From an uncultured Eubacteriales bacterium (GTDB taxonomy: Bacteria > Bacillota > Clostridia > HGM11514), in assembly GCA_902492655.1 (NCBI GenBank), contig CABUMF010000016.1, positions 1-41,291 on the forward strand: a stretch of DNA of 41,291 nucleotides, in the 5' to 3' direction. A model generated the notes under the pieces. The model did no database searches. It was not told the DNA's origin and was given only the letters and a program-made list of their open reading frames with translations. This document shows, one piece after another, positions 30,599 to 39,140 of the stretch (position 1 is its first letter; each line of letters opens with the position of its first letter). The position numbers and the translations under genes were made by a program.

Positions 30599-31579
30599 TT
30601 ATAAAAGAATTGCTTTTGTAACGAATTTTTCGAGTGTCATCTGCGGCTTTTTCAACGAAGAGGATTTTAGCTCCATGTCACATTCGCAGAAAAGCTTGAT
30701 TGCTTTCGACAGAACCTCTCGATTTATTCTCATGTTGCTGTAAAGCTTTATCGGATACGGCGACATTCCAAGCTTTTGCGGAGTTCTGTTTTGCGGCAGT
30801 GCGGATTTTACCCTGTAAATCTCGGAAAGGGTTTTTCCGATAAGGGCACAAATTGCAATCGGTTCTTCGCGAAGTATGGAGAGCTCTTTCAAAATTTGGT
30901 ACGATTTATCGGATTCTTTGTTTAGAATAGCCTTAGAAAGCTCAAATATCCGGTTATCTGTTGATTTTGTGACGATTTCATCAATTTCCTCATGGGTGAT
31001 TACTTCGTTTTTTGAATATGAACACAGCTTTTTTATTTCGTTTTCAATAACTTCCATGGAATTTCCGGTACATCTTAACAAAAATTCTATGTTGCCGACC
31101 GTGATTTTTTTCCCGAGCTTGTTTATCATGATATTTACCCAGGATTTAAGCTGAGAGTCGGTCATATAGTTAAATTCGACAGCTTCTCCGTATTTCTCAA
31201 CTGCGCCGAGAAGCTTTTTTTGTTTTTTGTCAATGGTTTTTTCTCTGAAAACAACCACAGCATACTCGGGAATATCGGAAAGCTCCGAAATCAAAAAATC
31301 CTTTGCGGCGCCCGGCTCCTTGAAAATGCCTGTTTGGTTAAAAACGATCATCTTCTTTTCGGCAAATGCAGGCAGCGTGCTTATTGCATCCTCAAAGCTT
31401 TTTTGATTGAATTCGTCAAACACGATATAATTTAAATCCTCAAGGGCAGGATTGTCGATAATCTTGGCTTTAATTTGCGAAATATACAGCTTCACCAGGT
31501 ATTCTTCTTCGCCGTAAAACAAATAAAGGTTTTTTATATTCCCTTCCGATACGGTTTTTTTAAGCTCTTTTATATCCAT
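30599..31579 (-). CDS. holA: DNA polymerase III subunit delta
   Basis: This subunit of the clamp loader contacts the beta clamp. It has 326 residues, close to the usual length. It has the HolA family start NLYLFYGEEEYLVKLY and an AAA+-like domain (IVFDEFNQKSFEDAISTLPAFAEKKMIVFNQ) without a P-loop, as expected for delta. A helical C-terminal domain ends in LFCECDMELKSSSLKKPQMTLEKFVTKAIL. The start is the ATG at 31579, ten bases after GGAGG; the ATG at 31588 lies only one base from that site. It follows comEC, the conserved order comEC-holA of Firmicutes. Confidence 0.93.
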   Translation of the reverse strand: MDIKELKKTVSEGNIKNLYLFYGEEEYLVKLYISQIKAKIIDNPALEDLNYIVFDEFNQKSFEDAISTLPAFAEKKMIVFNQTGIFKEPGAAKDFLISELSDIPEYAVVVFREKTIDKKQKKLLGAVEKYGEAVEFNYMTDSQLKSWVNIMINKLGKKITVGNIEFLLRCTGNSMEVIENEIKKLCSYSKNEVITHEEIDEIVTKSTDNRIFELSKAILNKESDKSYQILKELSILREEPIAICALIGKTLSEIYRVKSALPQNRTPQKLGMSPYPIKLYSNMRINREVLSKAIKLFCECDMELKSSSLKKPQMTLEKFVTKAILL

Positions 31580-31629
31580 AAGGCACATTCCTCCTCAAAA
31601 ATCAGAGCGAGTTTCTTCCTATTTATATA

Positions 31630-33582
31630 TTAGTCACATATTTTCATTTTTTGAACTCCGTTTTTATTGAAAACAATATCCGTGTTTTTGTTATCATACG
31701 AAATTGATTTTCCGTCATCAAAAACCGTACAGATAGTTGCCGTCCCCGTTTCGTATGCCGATTGGCAGGTATCGTTCCCCGTAAACAGGTGCGCAAATGC
31801 GGCAATTTTCCTTTTGCCCACAACAAAAACGGTGTCATTGTTTTCCTGAAGTTTAATTCCGGCTCCCATATCCGTATCGCATTTTTCGGGGAAATCGGGT
31901 GCGTATTCCCTATAAATCTGCTTTTTGAAGTATTGCTCGTTTTCGGAGCTCCCGAGGAAATACGCCTCATCAAGCTTCCTTATCCCCTTGCTGTCAAGAA
32001 AGGCTTTGATGTTTTCAAAGTCGTAATAAATTCGATTTTTAATGTCGCATTCGGCAATCATTACCGCCTTTTCGGGCGTCTTGATTACGGCAGTTTTTAC
32101 ACAATCGGCGTTTATAAAATAAATATGACTGTCATTAAGATTGCTGTAGATATTCATTCCCGCGACCGAAAGCATAACCAGCGCAAGCGTGGCAAACAGG
32201 ATTTTCATGCGTTTATTGAATTTGAAAAACAGGAAAATCGGGATTGCCGATAAAACAATAAAAGGATCAACCGCCTTAATCTGCGCAACTATGTTCGGAA
32301 AGCTTGAAATTTTCACTATGGCTCCGAAGTAAAGCTTGCCGAAAAGATTTAGTAACGTGCTTAAAAACGGAAAAATGCAGGCGAGGATAAGCAATATTAC
32401 AAGCAAAGAGAATACCGGAACAAATATAATGTTTGTAATAAGCGATAAAAGCGAAAGCTCTTCGCAATAATATATGCTTGCAGGTATTACGGCGATTTGT
32501 GCCGCAATCGTCACCGAAAGAAACGATAGGGGCTTGCCGATATGCCCATTGAAAAACCTGCTGATCACGGGAGAAATAAAAACTATTCCTGCGGTTGCGG
32601 TAAACGAAAGGATGCATCCTGCGTCAAAAACAGAGTACGGTCTGAATAAAAGTATCACAAATGCCGCAATGCTCATTGAAGTAGCCGAGTCGTTATCGCC
32701 GTATATGACATCAGCCCATAAAAGTATAATTCCCATAATTGCCGCGCGTATAACAGACGGGGAGCTGTTCATAAACGGGATAACCGCTATGAGAAATACT
32801 GTGCAGATAAGCGCTTTCGGGATGCGTTTTATCTTAATGCAACCGAGAACCGATGTAATCACTCCGAGCAGTATGGAAATATGCATTCCCGAAACCGCAA
32901 GCAAATGTGATAAGCCCAGCCTTCTGAAGGCTTCCTTCAAAACAGAGGAAATCTCGGATTTCTCTCCGGTAAGAATTGCGGCAAAGGCTCCGTAATTTTC
33001 ACGGTAGCTGATATTCTTTATGCGTTTTATGACCTTTTCCCTCAAAATAGCAATCCGACCGGTTATTTTCGGAATATCCGTGCCGGTAACAGTTTCGCTT
33101 CCGTTTGCACTCGCCGTGAAGAATATTCCTTTATTTATAAGGAATGTTTTATAGTCGAAGGTATTGCTGTTTGAAAAATTCTTAACAGCATTTAATTTAA
33201 CCGATGCCTCTGCCGTATCAAAAAGCTTAAAGACAGTATTGGAATAATAGTAGCCTTGCGACTTAAAATCCTTACCGTTTAATTCCGTTGTCTTGATTTT
33301 GTATCTCCCCGAGCCCTCTTTGCCGACTACGGTAAAGCTGATTTTTACGGTCTGAGCGTCATATGCCACGGGTTTTTCGACCTTTACTCGGTCAAACACG
33401 GCACACGAAACCGTTCCGGCAAGCAAAGCCGGAATCAGTATAAGGTATATCGGTCTTCTGTATGCGAAAAATGTGTAAAGGCAGCATCCGAGCATGACAA
33501 GCAGCAGCCCGGGTGAAAAATACGAATATAGAACAATTCCGCATATGAACGCCGAAACAAACCAAACAACGGGCCTTTTCAT
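31630..33582 (-). CDS. comEC: ComEC/Rec2 family DNA-uptake channel with a degenerate C-terminal domain
   Basis: This 650-residue membrane protein is the channel that takes single-stranded DNA into the cell in competent bacteria. The N-terminal part (about 1-190) holds membrane helices and an OB-like DUF4131 region. The competence domain (about 200-470) has LLAVSGMHISILLGV, the strongest ComEC signature, and SPSVIRAAIMG. The C-terminal domain corresponds to the metallo-beta-lactamase part (HIYFINADCVKTAVI), but the HxHxDH metal motif is absent: the matching position reads AYFLGSSENEQY. B. subtilis ComEC is longer (about 770). Start ATG with CGGAG six bases upstream, within the structured leader at 33586-33673. 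Confidence 0.9.
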   Translation of the reverse strand: MKRPVVWFVSAFICGIVLYSYFSPGLLLVMLGCCLYTFFAYRRPIYLILIPALLAGTVSCAVFDRVKVEKPVAYDAQTVKISFTVVGKEGSGRYKIKTTELNGKDFKSQGYYYSNTVFKLFDTAEASVKLNAVKNFSNSNTFDYKTFLINKGIFFTASANGSETVTGTDIPKITGRIAILREKVIKRIKNISYRENYGAFAAILTGEKSEISSVLKEAFRRLGLSHLLAVSGMHISILLGVITSVLGCIKIKRIPKALICTVFLIAVIPFMNSSPSVIRAAIMGIILLWADVIYGDNDSATSMSIAAFVILLFRPYSVFDAGCILSFTATAGIVFISPVISRFFNGHIGKPLSFLSVTIAAQIAVIPASIYYCEELSLLSLITNIIFVPVFSLLVILLILACIFPFLSTLLNLFGKLYFGAIVKISSFPNIVAQIKAVDPFIVLSAIPIFLFFKFNKRMKILFATLALVMLSVAGMNIYSNLNDSHIYFINADCVKTAVIKTPEKAVMIAECDIKNRIYYDFENIKAFLDSKGIRKLDEAYFLGSSENEQYFKKQIYREYAPDFPEKCDTDMGAGIKLQENNDTVFVVGKRKIAAFAHLFTGNDTCQSAYETGTATICTVFDDGKSISYDNKNTDIVFNKNGVQKMKICD

Positions 33583-33585
33583 AAG

Positions 33586-33673
33586 AATCTCCGTTCCGCC
33601 GTCCCTGTGCCGGCAAAAGAAAGACTATCTCTTATACTCATGACAGGGAACGATAAGAGATTAATATTTGCGT
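33586..33673 (-). ncRNA. Structured 5' leader with predicted pseudoknot upstream of comEC (homologous to the tsaD leader)
   Basis: On the minus strand P1 pairs ATCTCTTAT (33661-33653) with ATAAGAGAT (33635-33627). The loop carries TCCCTGT (33649-33643), which pairs with ACAGGGA (33608-33602). GGCGGAACGGAGATT (33600-33586) follows with the ribosome binding site. The tsaD copy has GGCAGAACGGAGATT at the same place, and both share ACGCAA upstream and TGCC before the 3' pseudoknot strand. AATCTC and GAGATT are present here too (33662-33657 and 33591-33586), so the same alternative pairing could hide the ribosome binding site. The function is inferred. Confidence 0.7.
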
Positions 33674-33695
33674 GTGTTATCTGCCTCAAAAACAT

Positions 33696-33725
33696 ACAGA
33701 GCGGTCACAAATTAAACCGCTCTGT
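33696..33725 (-). terminator. Weak terminator after the NlpC/P60 gene
   Basis: A 10-bp stem ACAGAGCGGT/ACCGCTCTGT with a 10-nt loop, followed on the minus strand by TATGTTTTTGAGG. The T-run starts three bases after the stem, so read-through to comEC is plausible. I saw no convincing separate promoter for comEC. Confidence 0.65.
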
Positions 33726-33736
33726 AAAATTCAAAA

Positions 33737-34408
33737 TTATTCTGCAATTCTCCTTGCGCCCACATATGTGTTGTTGTAATAGTCGCCGCTGAGCTCACTG
33801 ATTATAACTCCGGTTGTTTCCTGGGAAGCGTGGATCATCTTTCCGTTACCTATGTATATACCCACATGGTCAATTCCGGCAGAGGAAGATGCAAAGAAAA
33901 GCAAATCTCCCGGAATAAGCTCATAGTCGGAAACAGCTCGTCCGTTTTGCGCCTGGTCGGCAGCGACACGGTTAACCTCATAACCGCAGGCGTTCATAAC
34001 ATATTTTACAAAGCCCGAGCAGTCAAATCCCGTATCCGGTGAAGATGCGCCGTAAACATAAGGATAACCCAGGTACCCCATTGCAAACGAAGCGATTTTT
34101 TCGCCCTCGGTGCTGTTTTGAGGCAAATTCTCATATATCAGCGGTTTTGTGATTAAGTAATCCTCGTGAATCCAACCAACCAAGCTTCCGCACGAAATCT
34201 TGTACCACCCGGAGGATATATATCCTATTACATTTACCGGCGTTCCGAATCCGAGCTTACCAAGCACTTCGTCATCTGTAGATGCCGAATTTCTGACATT
34301 TACAACATCTCCGTCAACAACCCCGAAAAAGCCGGCGCTTACCGTAACGGATGAAAATATCATCAGAACAGCCAAAAGAGGTAAAAACAGTTTGATTTTT
34401 TTACACAT
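33737..34408 (-). CDS. SH3b-NlpC/P60 cell-wall peptidase
   Basis: This 223-residue secreted peptidase probably cuts peptidoglycan stem peptides (gamma-D-Glu-diamino acid). A signal peptide (KLFLPLLAVLMIFSSVTVSA) is followed by a bacterial SH3 domain (VVNVRNSASTDDEVLGKLGFGTPV). The NlpC/P60 domain has the catalytic Cys in DTGFDCSGFVKY, His in GIDHVGIYIG and a second His in MIHASQ. The start is the ATG at 34408, directly after AGGAGGCTCAT. An in-frame start further up would run into the previous gene. It follows the 101-residue protein after 13 bases and precedes comEC. Confidence 0.93.
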   Translation of the reverse strand: MCKKIKLFLPLLAVLMIFSSVTVSAGFFGVVDGDVVNVRNSASTDDEVLGKLGFGTPVNVIGYISSGWYKISCGSLVGWIHEDYLITKPLIYENLPQNSTEGEKIASFAMGYLGYPYVYGASSPDTGFDCSGFVKYVMNACGYEVNRVAADQAQNGRAVSDYELIPGDLLFFASSSAGIDHVGIYIGNGKMIHASQETTGVIISELSGDYYNNTYVGARRIAE

Positions 34409-34421
34409 ATGAGCCTCCTGA

Positions 34422-34727
34422 CTAAATCTCGCCGAGAGCGTCCTGCAACCAGTATTCTCCGAAATCAAGCGCATCGTAAATACCTTCGCGGTCGCTTTGC
34501 TTAATTATCTTCTCCTTGCCCTTGCCCTTTGTTTCGTTGGTTGAAAGAGCAACATTTACCAATGTGGCAACCTTAACTCCGTTAATTTCCTCGTAATTTT
34601 TTTCTGTCATTACCACAATATATTTATCTTCGGGATTGCCGTAATAGATAACATTATCTTTGCGAAACATCGGTTTTCCTTTATACATAAGGGTTTTCGA
34701 CTCCTTATTCGCTGACTTTGAAGCCAT
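34422..34727 (-). CDS. Conserved-looking small protein, unknown function
   Basis: This 101-residue soluble protein is charged and has no signal peptide or membrane span. It starts MASKSANKESKTLMYKGKPM and contains the motif RKDNVIYYGNPEDKYIVVMTE. The Lys-rich middle (KGKGKEKIIK) is followed by an acidic C terminus (DALDFGEYWLQDALGEI). A strong ribosome binding site (AAAGGAGG) and a strong promoter (34760-34788) support that it is real and well expressed. It is first in an operon with the NlpC/P60 peptidase, 13 bases apart. I do not recognise the family; a cytoplasmic regulator or adaptor is only a guess. Confidence 0.8.
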   Translation of the reverse strand: MASKSANKESKTLMYKGKPMFRKDNVIYYGNPEDKYIVVMTEKNYEEINGVKVATLVNVALSTNETKGKGKEKIIKQSDREGIYDALDFGEYWLQDALGEI

Positions 34728-34759
34728 AAAAATACCTCCTTTTAATTCATACCTACAAT

Positions 34760-34788
34760 ATTATACCACAAAAAGACGAATTAGTAAA
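34760..34788 (-). promoter_or_regulatory. Promoter of the small protein/NlpC operon
   Basis: On the minus strand TTTACT (34788-34783), a 17-bp spacer ending in TGTGG, and a perfect TATAAT (34765-34760). The start lies near 34753, about 26 bases before the gene. Confidence 0.75.
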
Positions 34789-34852
34789 GACTTTTTTTGA
34801 TTAAAATAATTTTATCGAATTTTTACAGATTTATTTAAAATAAAAATTTATC

Positions 34853-34882
34853 TTGCATTTTGTGAGCTTTGTGTGCTATAAT
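34853..34882 (+). promoter_or_regulatory. Upstream promoter P1 of the S-layer gene
   Basis: TTGCAT at 34853-34858, an 18-bp spacer and TATAAT at 34877-34882. It is weaker in the -35 than P2 and gives a leader of about 280 nt. Confidence 0.55.
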
Positions 34883-34992
34883 AATAATGAACCGATGGAA
34901 GTTGCGTCGGTTTTGCAAAATTTTCTGTCGGTTTCGGCTTTGACATGGGTGTATTCGGAAGTTTACAGTTGTGTTACAAGTTGAAAATACCA

Positions 34993-35021
34993 TTGACATT
35001 CGTGAAATTCAATGGTATAAT
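34993..35021 (+). promoter_or_regulatory. Main promoter P2 of the S-layer gene
   Basis: TTGACA at 34993-34998, 17 bp, TATAAT at 35016-35021 with TGG before it: consensus in both boxes. The start near 35028 gives a leader of 140 nt. Confidence 0.85.
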
Positions 35022-35027
35022 CAAAAC

Positions 35028-35169
35028 AGACGATGGTGCAAGAAGGCAAAAAAGCAGCGAATGGCAAGTTTGCTGCGAAGGCAAGTTTAACGGTATGATG
35101 AAAGAGGTATCGTTGGACTCAGGCTACTCTTTCAAAAAACTACTTTTAACACAAGGGAGGATTTGAGAC
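35028..35169 (+). other. Long leader of the S-layer mRNA
   Basis: Two pairings are visible: GCAGC/GCTGC (35054-35076 region), and AAAGAG (35102-35107) with CTCTTT (35128-35133). The ribosome binding site GGGAGG is near 35155. A long, folded leader is usual for stable S-layer messages. No gene lies in the 442-base gap 34728-35169; the in-frame 73-codon stretch at 34945-35166 overlaps P2 and lacks a binding site. Confidence 0.5.
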
Positions 35170-38100
35170 ATGAAAAATCTCAAAAAGGTATTGGCTCTGG
35201 TATTAGCGCTTTGTATGATACTCAGCACTTTTACCGCACTCACAATCACAACAGCTTCCGCAGCTACTCCTACTTTCAATGATATTGAAGGTACAGAATA
35301 CGCAGAAGCAGTTGAAGTTCTCTCCGCACTCGGTATTGTAGCCGGCTATGAAGACGGTTCCTTCGGCGGAGACAAAGTTGTAACAAGAGCTGAAATGGCT
35401 GCTTTCATCGTTAGAGAAATCGGTCTTGCTAATGCAGCAGCTTCTGCAGCAGCTAACAGCTCCAACTTCACAGATGTTGGCAACGGCAGCGCTGACTGGG
35501 CAGTTGGTTCTATCAACATCGCTACTCAGAAGAATATCATCGTTGGTCGTGGCGACGGCACATTCGATCCTAACTCAACAGTTAACTATCAGGAAGCTGT
35601 TAAGATGCTCGTTTGCGCACTTGGTCGTGACGTAGTTGCTGTAAGAAACGGCGGATGGCCTTCCGGTTACCTTATCGCTGCTGCTTCCTGTGGTCTTACA
35701 GACGGTATCACAGGCGTTGAAGCAACAGACGGTTGTAACAGAGGCGTTGTAGCAGTTCTTCTTTACAATGCTCTTGAAATCAAGCTCATGGAAGAAACAG
35801 CTTACAGCGGATCTGCTGTACAGGTTGAAGTAACAGCTAAGACACTTCTTTATGATTACCTCAACGTAGTTAAGTATGACAACGCTGAAATCAATGCTAC
35901 TCCTACAAAGGGTACAAACAAGACCGCTGCAGGATATGCTACAATTTCCGGTACATACTATCGTGACAACGATTACTACTATGAAAACGGTAAGACAGTT
36001 GAAAACAAGAAGGTAGAAATCGGCAACACAGATCCTGATGCATACTTCGGTGATTCCGTAGTTATCTATGCAAAGGATAACGGCGCAGCTAAGACAGCTA
36101 CAATGCTCTGCATCGTACCTGACGATTCTGCACAGGAAACATTTGAAATTGCAGTTTCTGACTTCTATTCTTCCACACCTGTTGTATTCCCCGGTGATGC
36201 AATCCCCGGTGAAAACGGCAAAGCTCTTACAGGTAATGACGCAAGATTGTACTACAAGACAGAAAACGATACTAAAGCTCAGTTCGTTAAACTTCTTGAT
36301 TCCGATATGTACTCAAGTCTCTGCACAATCGTAGTGAACGGTACAGTTGTAAACGGTGCTGACTGGAACGATCTCAGTCTCCTCAAGAACGGTACAATTA
36401 AGCTTATCGACGCTAAATCCTACAACGCTGAAAGCGGCGTAACAAAGGGTTCTGACGGCGTATATGAAAAGGTTGTTGTTGATACATACAACAGCTATGT
36501 AGTATCTGATGTTGACGTTGAAAAGGGTATCATTGATACTAAGAACGATGTTGATATCGAACTTGATGAAAACACAAAGATTTTCACTATCGTTGATACA
36601 AACGGTGAAGAGCTCAGCCTTGAAGACATTAAAGAAAACGATGTTCTTTCTGTATATGCTGATGAACTCGATCCCGATCTCGTAGACGATGCAGCAGTTC
36701 TTAAGATTGTTGTTTGCAGCAACTCCGTTCAGGGTACTGTAACAGAAAAGACTTCTAAGGCTGTTTACATCGACGGTGAAAAGTACAAGATCGTTGATAG
36801 CGATATCCTCAAGCTTGATGACTTCGAACTTGACGATGCTGGTACATTCTACCTCAACAGCGACGGTAAGATCGCTTACATTGATACCGAAGCTGCTTCT
36901 AAGGACTATGCAGTAATTTATGACATTGATACTGACGGCAGAAGCGATAACTACAGAAAGCTTACTGTTTATGCTAAGACCTCTAAGGGCGAAAATGTTG
37001 AACTTGAAATCAACAAAGCATTTGACCTTGTAACTTATGCAGTTAACGGCGACGGCAAGTATTCAAAGACAACAACAAAGTATGACATCGAAAAGGCTGA
37101 TGATGCAATTGACGATGCATATGCAATCCTTGATGCAGAATTGAACAAAGATGGCGCTTATACACCTTTCATTGTTTCTTATGATACAAAGACCGGTAAT
37201 GCTACACAGATTGACAAATTGTATCTCCCCGGCAACAAGGCTGGCGCAACATCGTTTGCTACAAGATTTGCAATCTGGGCAGAAAATGTAACAGCTTACT
37301 ATAACAACAGTGAATCCACATTGGGTGCTTACATTGTTGACGGTTCTACTGTAATCTTCGATGTTCCTTCAGATCTTGCTAAGAAAGACGCTGAAGACAG
37401 AATTAAGGTTTATGGTAAGTCTGGTCTTACAAATGCTAAGAACTATAAGAACGTAAGCTACTATGAAATCGACAAGAATAACACAGCTAAGGCTGTTGTT
37501 ATGAGAACAAGCGGTAGCGAAATCGACGAAAAGAGCTCTATTGCTGTAGTACAGTCAGTATCTGTAGCTAAGAACTCCAACGGCGATGAAGTTTACAAGC
37601 TTTACATGATCCAGAATGGTAAAGTAGTTTCCAAGACAACAGAAGATTCCAACACTCTTGACTGCCTTGGTAAGACTGCTACAGGTCATGTAACATCCGC
37701 TGACGGTTATGATCAGTATTCACTCGAAGTAGGTTATGGTCTCTATGCCGGTGCAGCTGTAATGTTCAGCGAAGCTGGTGATGGTTCTATTGATAACCTC
37801 ATGAAGATCTATCCTATTCCTACAAAGACTGAGCTTGATGAAAACGGAAACATCGACGGTGTTCCTTACTACAAAGCTGAATACTTCACAACATGGAACT
37901 TCAGCGCAGCTCAGGGTTACTACGGTGAAGGTTGCGAATGCTTTATCGCTTTCGGTAAAGTAACCGATAAGAATAAGACAAACAAGACAATCACTGTTGC
38001 AACAAGAGTTCTTCCTACAGCCGGTGGCGAATGGATCGACTACACAATGACTGCTAACTATTCTTCTGCTAACATCACAACTGTTGACTTTAGCTTCGAA

Positions 38101-38253
38101 GAAAACGATGAAAAGGTTGCTGTAGGTTCTTCTTCCGACATCGACAAAGGTTCTTTGGTACTTGTTAGAAAGTACAATGGATCAACAAAGGATATCGTTG
38201 TTTACAAGGATAGCTTCAATGTTGACAAAATCGATGTTGAATACGATTATTAA
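35170..38253 (+). CDS. Surface-layer homology (SLH) domain protein
   Basis: This 1027-residue secreted protein has a signal peptide ending near ITTASA. Three SLH-like segments cover residues about 32-210: FNDIEGTEYAEAVEVLSALG, FTDVGNGSADWAVGSINIAT with GDGTFDPNSTVNYQEAVKML, and a third degenerate one (WPSGYLIAAASCGL to LLYNALEIKL). SLH domains bind pyruvylated wall polymers. The remaining ~800 residues are Asp/Lys-rich, beta-strand-like and repetitive in style, with no identified domain. Codon usage is strongly biased (ACA, GCT, AAG, GTT, AAC) unlike its neighbours. With two strong promoters and a strong terminator it is probably a major surface protein. The ATG follows GGGAGG. Confidence 0.9.
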   Translation: MKNLKKVLALVLALCMILSTFTALTITTASAATPTFNDIEGTEYAEAVEVLSALGIVAGYEDGSFGGDKVVTRAEMAAFIVREIGLANAAASAAANSSNFTDVGNGSADWAVGSINIATQKNIIVGRGDGTFDPNSTVNYQEAVKMLVCALGRDVVAVRNGGWPSGYLIAAASCGLTDGITGVEATDGCNRGVVAVLLYNALEIKLMEETAYSGSAVQVEVTAKTLLYDYLNVVKYDNAEINATPTKGTNKTAAGYATISGTYYRDNDYYYENGKTVENKKVEIGNTDPDAYFGDSVVIYAKDNGAAKTATMLCIVPDDSAQETFEIAVSDFYSSTPVVFPGDAIPGENGKALTGNDARLYYKTENDTKAQFVKLLDSDMYSSLCTIVVNGTVVNGADWNDLSLLKNGTIKLIDAKSYNAESGVTKGSDGVYEKVVVDTYNSYVVSDVDVEKGIIDTKNDVDIELDENTKIFTIVDTNGEELSLEDIKENDVLSVYADELDPDLVDDAAVLKIVVCSNSVQGTVTEKTSKAVYIDGEKYKIVDSDILKLDDFELDDAGTFYLNSDGKIAYIDTEAASKDYAVIYDIDTDGRSDNYRKLTVYAKTSKGENVELEINKAFDLVTYAVNGDGKYSKTTTKYDIEKADDAIDDAYAILDAELNKDGAYTPFIVSYDTKTGNATQIDKLYLPGNKAGATSFATRFAIWAENVTAYYNNSESTLGAYIVDGSTVIFDVPSDLAKKDAEDRIKVYGKSGLTNAKNYKNVSYYEIDKNNTAKAVVMRTSGSEIDEKSSIAVVQSVSVAKNSNGDEVYKLYMIQNGKVVSKTTEDSNTLDCLGKTATGHVTSADGYDQYSLEVGYGLYAGAAVMFSEAGDGSIDNLMKIYPIPTKTELDENGNIDGVPYYKAEYFTTWNFSAAQGYYGEGCECFIAFGKVTDKNKTNKTITVATRVLPTAGGEWIDYTMTANYSSANITTVDFSFEENDEKVAVGSSSDIDKGSLVLVRKYNGSTKDIVVYKDSFNVDKIDVEYDY

Positions 38254-38271
38254 TCATTAATTTGATTAACT

Positions 38272-38301
38272 GTCCCGGTGCAATTTGCACCGGGACTTTT
38301 T
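38272..38301 (+). terminator. Strong intrinsic terminator of the S-layer gene
   Basis: GTCCCGGTGCAA (38272-38283) pairs with TTGCACCGGGAC (38285-38296), GC-rich, followed by TTTTT. It is among the best terminators in the window. Confidence 0.92.
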
Positions 38302-38318
38302 ATGTTTAAAAGTTCATA

Positions 38319-38347
38319 TTTACTTTTGAAATAAAATATGATACAAT
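38319..38347 (+). promoter_or_regulatory. Promoter of the YmdB-pgeF operon
   Basis: TTTACT at 38319-38324, 17 bp, TACAAT at 38342-38347. The start near 38354 leaves a short leader of about 22 nt. Confidence 0.6.
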
Positions 38348-38375
38348 ATAATAAAGAAAATAATTGAGGTGGAAT

Positions 38376-39140
38376 ATGAGAATACTTGCTGTAGGTGATG
38401 TTGTTGCGGAAAGCGGTCTTGAAAGAATAAAGCAAAGTCTTCCAAAGCTTAAAAGAGAGAAATCAATTGATTTGTGCATAGTAAACGGCGAAAACTCAGC
38501 AGGCGGTAGAGGTATTACGAAGGATGCATATGATATAATAATGAGCTACGGTGCGGACATAATAACAATGGGTAATCATACATGGGATAATTATCAGGTA
38601 AATCAGCTGTTGAATGATTCAAATTCAATTATCAGACCTGCAAATTATCCGGAGGGCGTTGAAGGATGCGGATATGCGGAGCTTGATTTAGGCAGGGAAA
38701 GCGTTTGTTTTATAAATGTTTTGGGCAGAGTTGGCATGGAGCCACTCGACTGCCCTTTCAGAGCGGTTGACGATATACTTAAAAAAGTGCAGTCAAAAAT
38801 AATTATTGTTGATTTCCATGCCGAAGCTACCAGCGAGAAGTGCGCTATGGGAATGTATCTTGACGGCAGAGTGTCGGCGGTTTTCGGAACACATACTCAT
38901 GTTATGACTGCCGATGACAGAGTTTTGCCAAAAGGTACGGGATATATAACCGACATTGGAATGACGGGAGTTATTAATTCTGTAATTGGAATGAAGCCCG
39001 AAACATCACTTAGCAGGTTTTTGGATAAAAAGCCCCACAAATACGAAGCGGCTGTCGGAGAAACTATGCTGAACGCTGTAGTTTTTGATATTAATTCGGC
39101 GGGCAGGTGTGAATCCATAGAAAGGATTGTCATTAAATGA
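38376..39140 (+). CDS. ymdB: YmdB-family metallophosphoesterase (2',3'-cyclic nucleotide phosphodiesterase)
   Basis: This 254-residue di-metal phosphodiesterase resembles B. subtilis YmdB, which links cyclic nucleotide turnover to biofilm or motility choice. Metal ligands align with YmdB numbering: Asp8 (AVGDVV), Glu39 (NGENSAGG), Asn67 and His68 (GNHTWDN). Later come a His in FHAEATSEK and a His pair in GTHTHVMTAD. The start is the ATG at 38376 after GAGGTGG; an earlier TTG is in frame but has no binding site. It overlaps the next gene by four bases. Confidence 0.92.
   Translation: MRILAVGDVVAESGLERIKQSLPKLKREKSIDLCIVNGENSAGGRGITKDAYDIIMSYGADIITMGNHTWDNYQVNQLLNDSNSIIRPANYPEGVEGCGYAELDLGRESVCFINVLGRVGMEPLDCPFRAVDDILKKVQSKIIIVDFHAEATSEKCAMGMYLDGRVSAVFGTHTHVMTADDRVLPKGTGYITDIGMTGVINSVIGMKPETSLSRFLDKKPHKYEAAVGETMLNAVVFDINSAGRCESIERIVIK

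Noticed and set aside
33661..33690. Minus-strand TTGAGG-17-TATTAA as a promoter for comEC
   Set aside because: Transcription from it would begin inside stem P1 and destroy the leader structure shared with tsaD. Read-through from the NlpC gene fits better.
34945..35166. 73-codon frame upstream of the S-layer gene
   Set aside because: It spans the strong promoter P2 at 34993-35021, has no ribosome binding site, and gives no recognisable protein.
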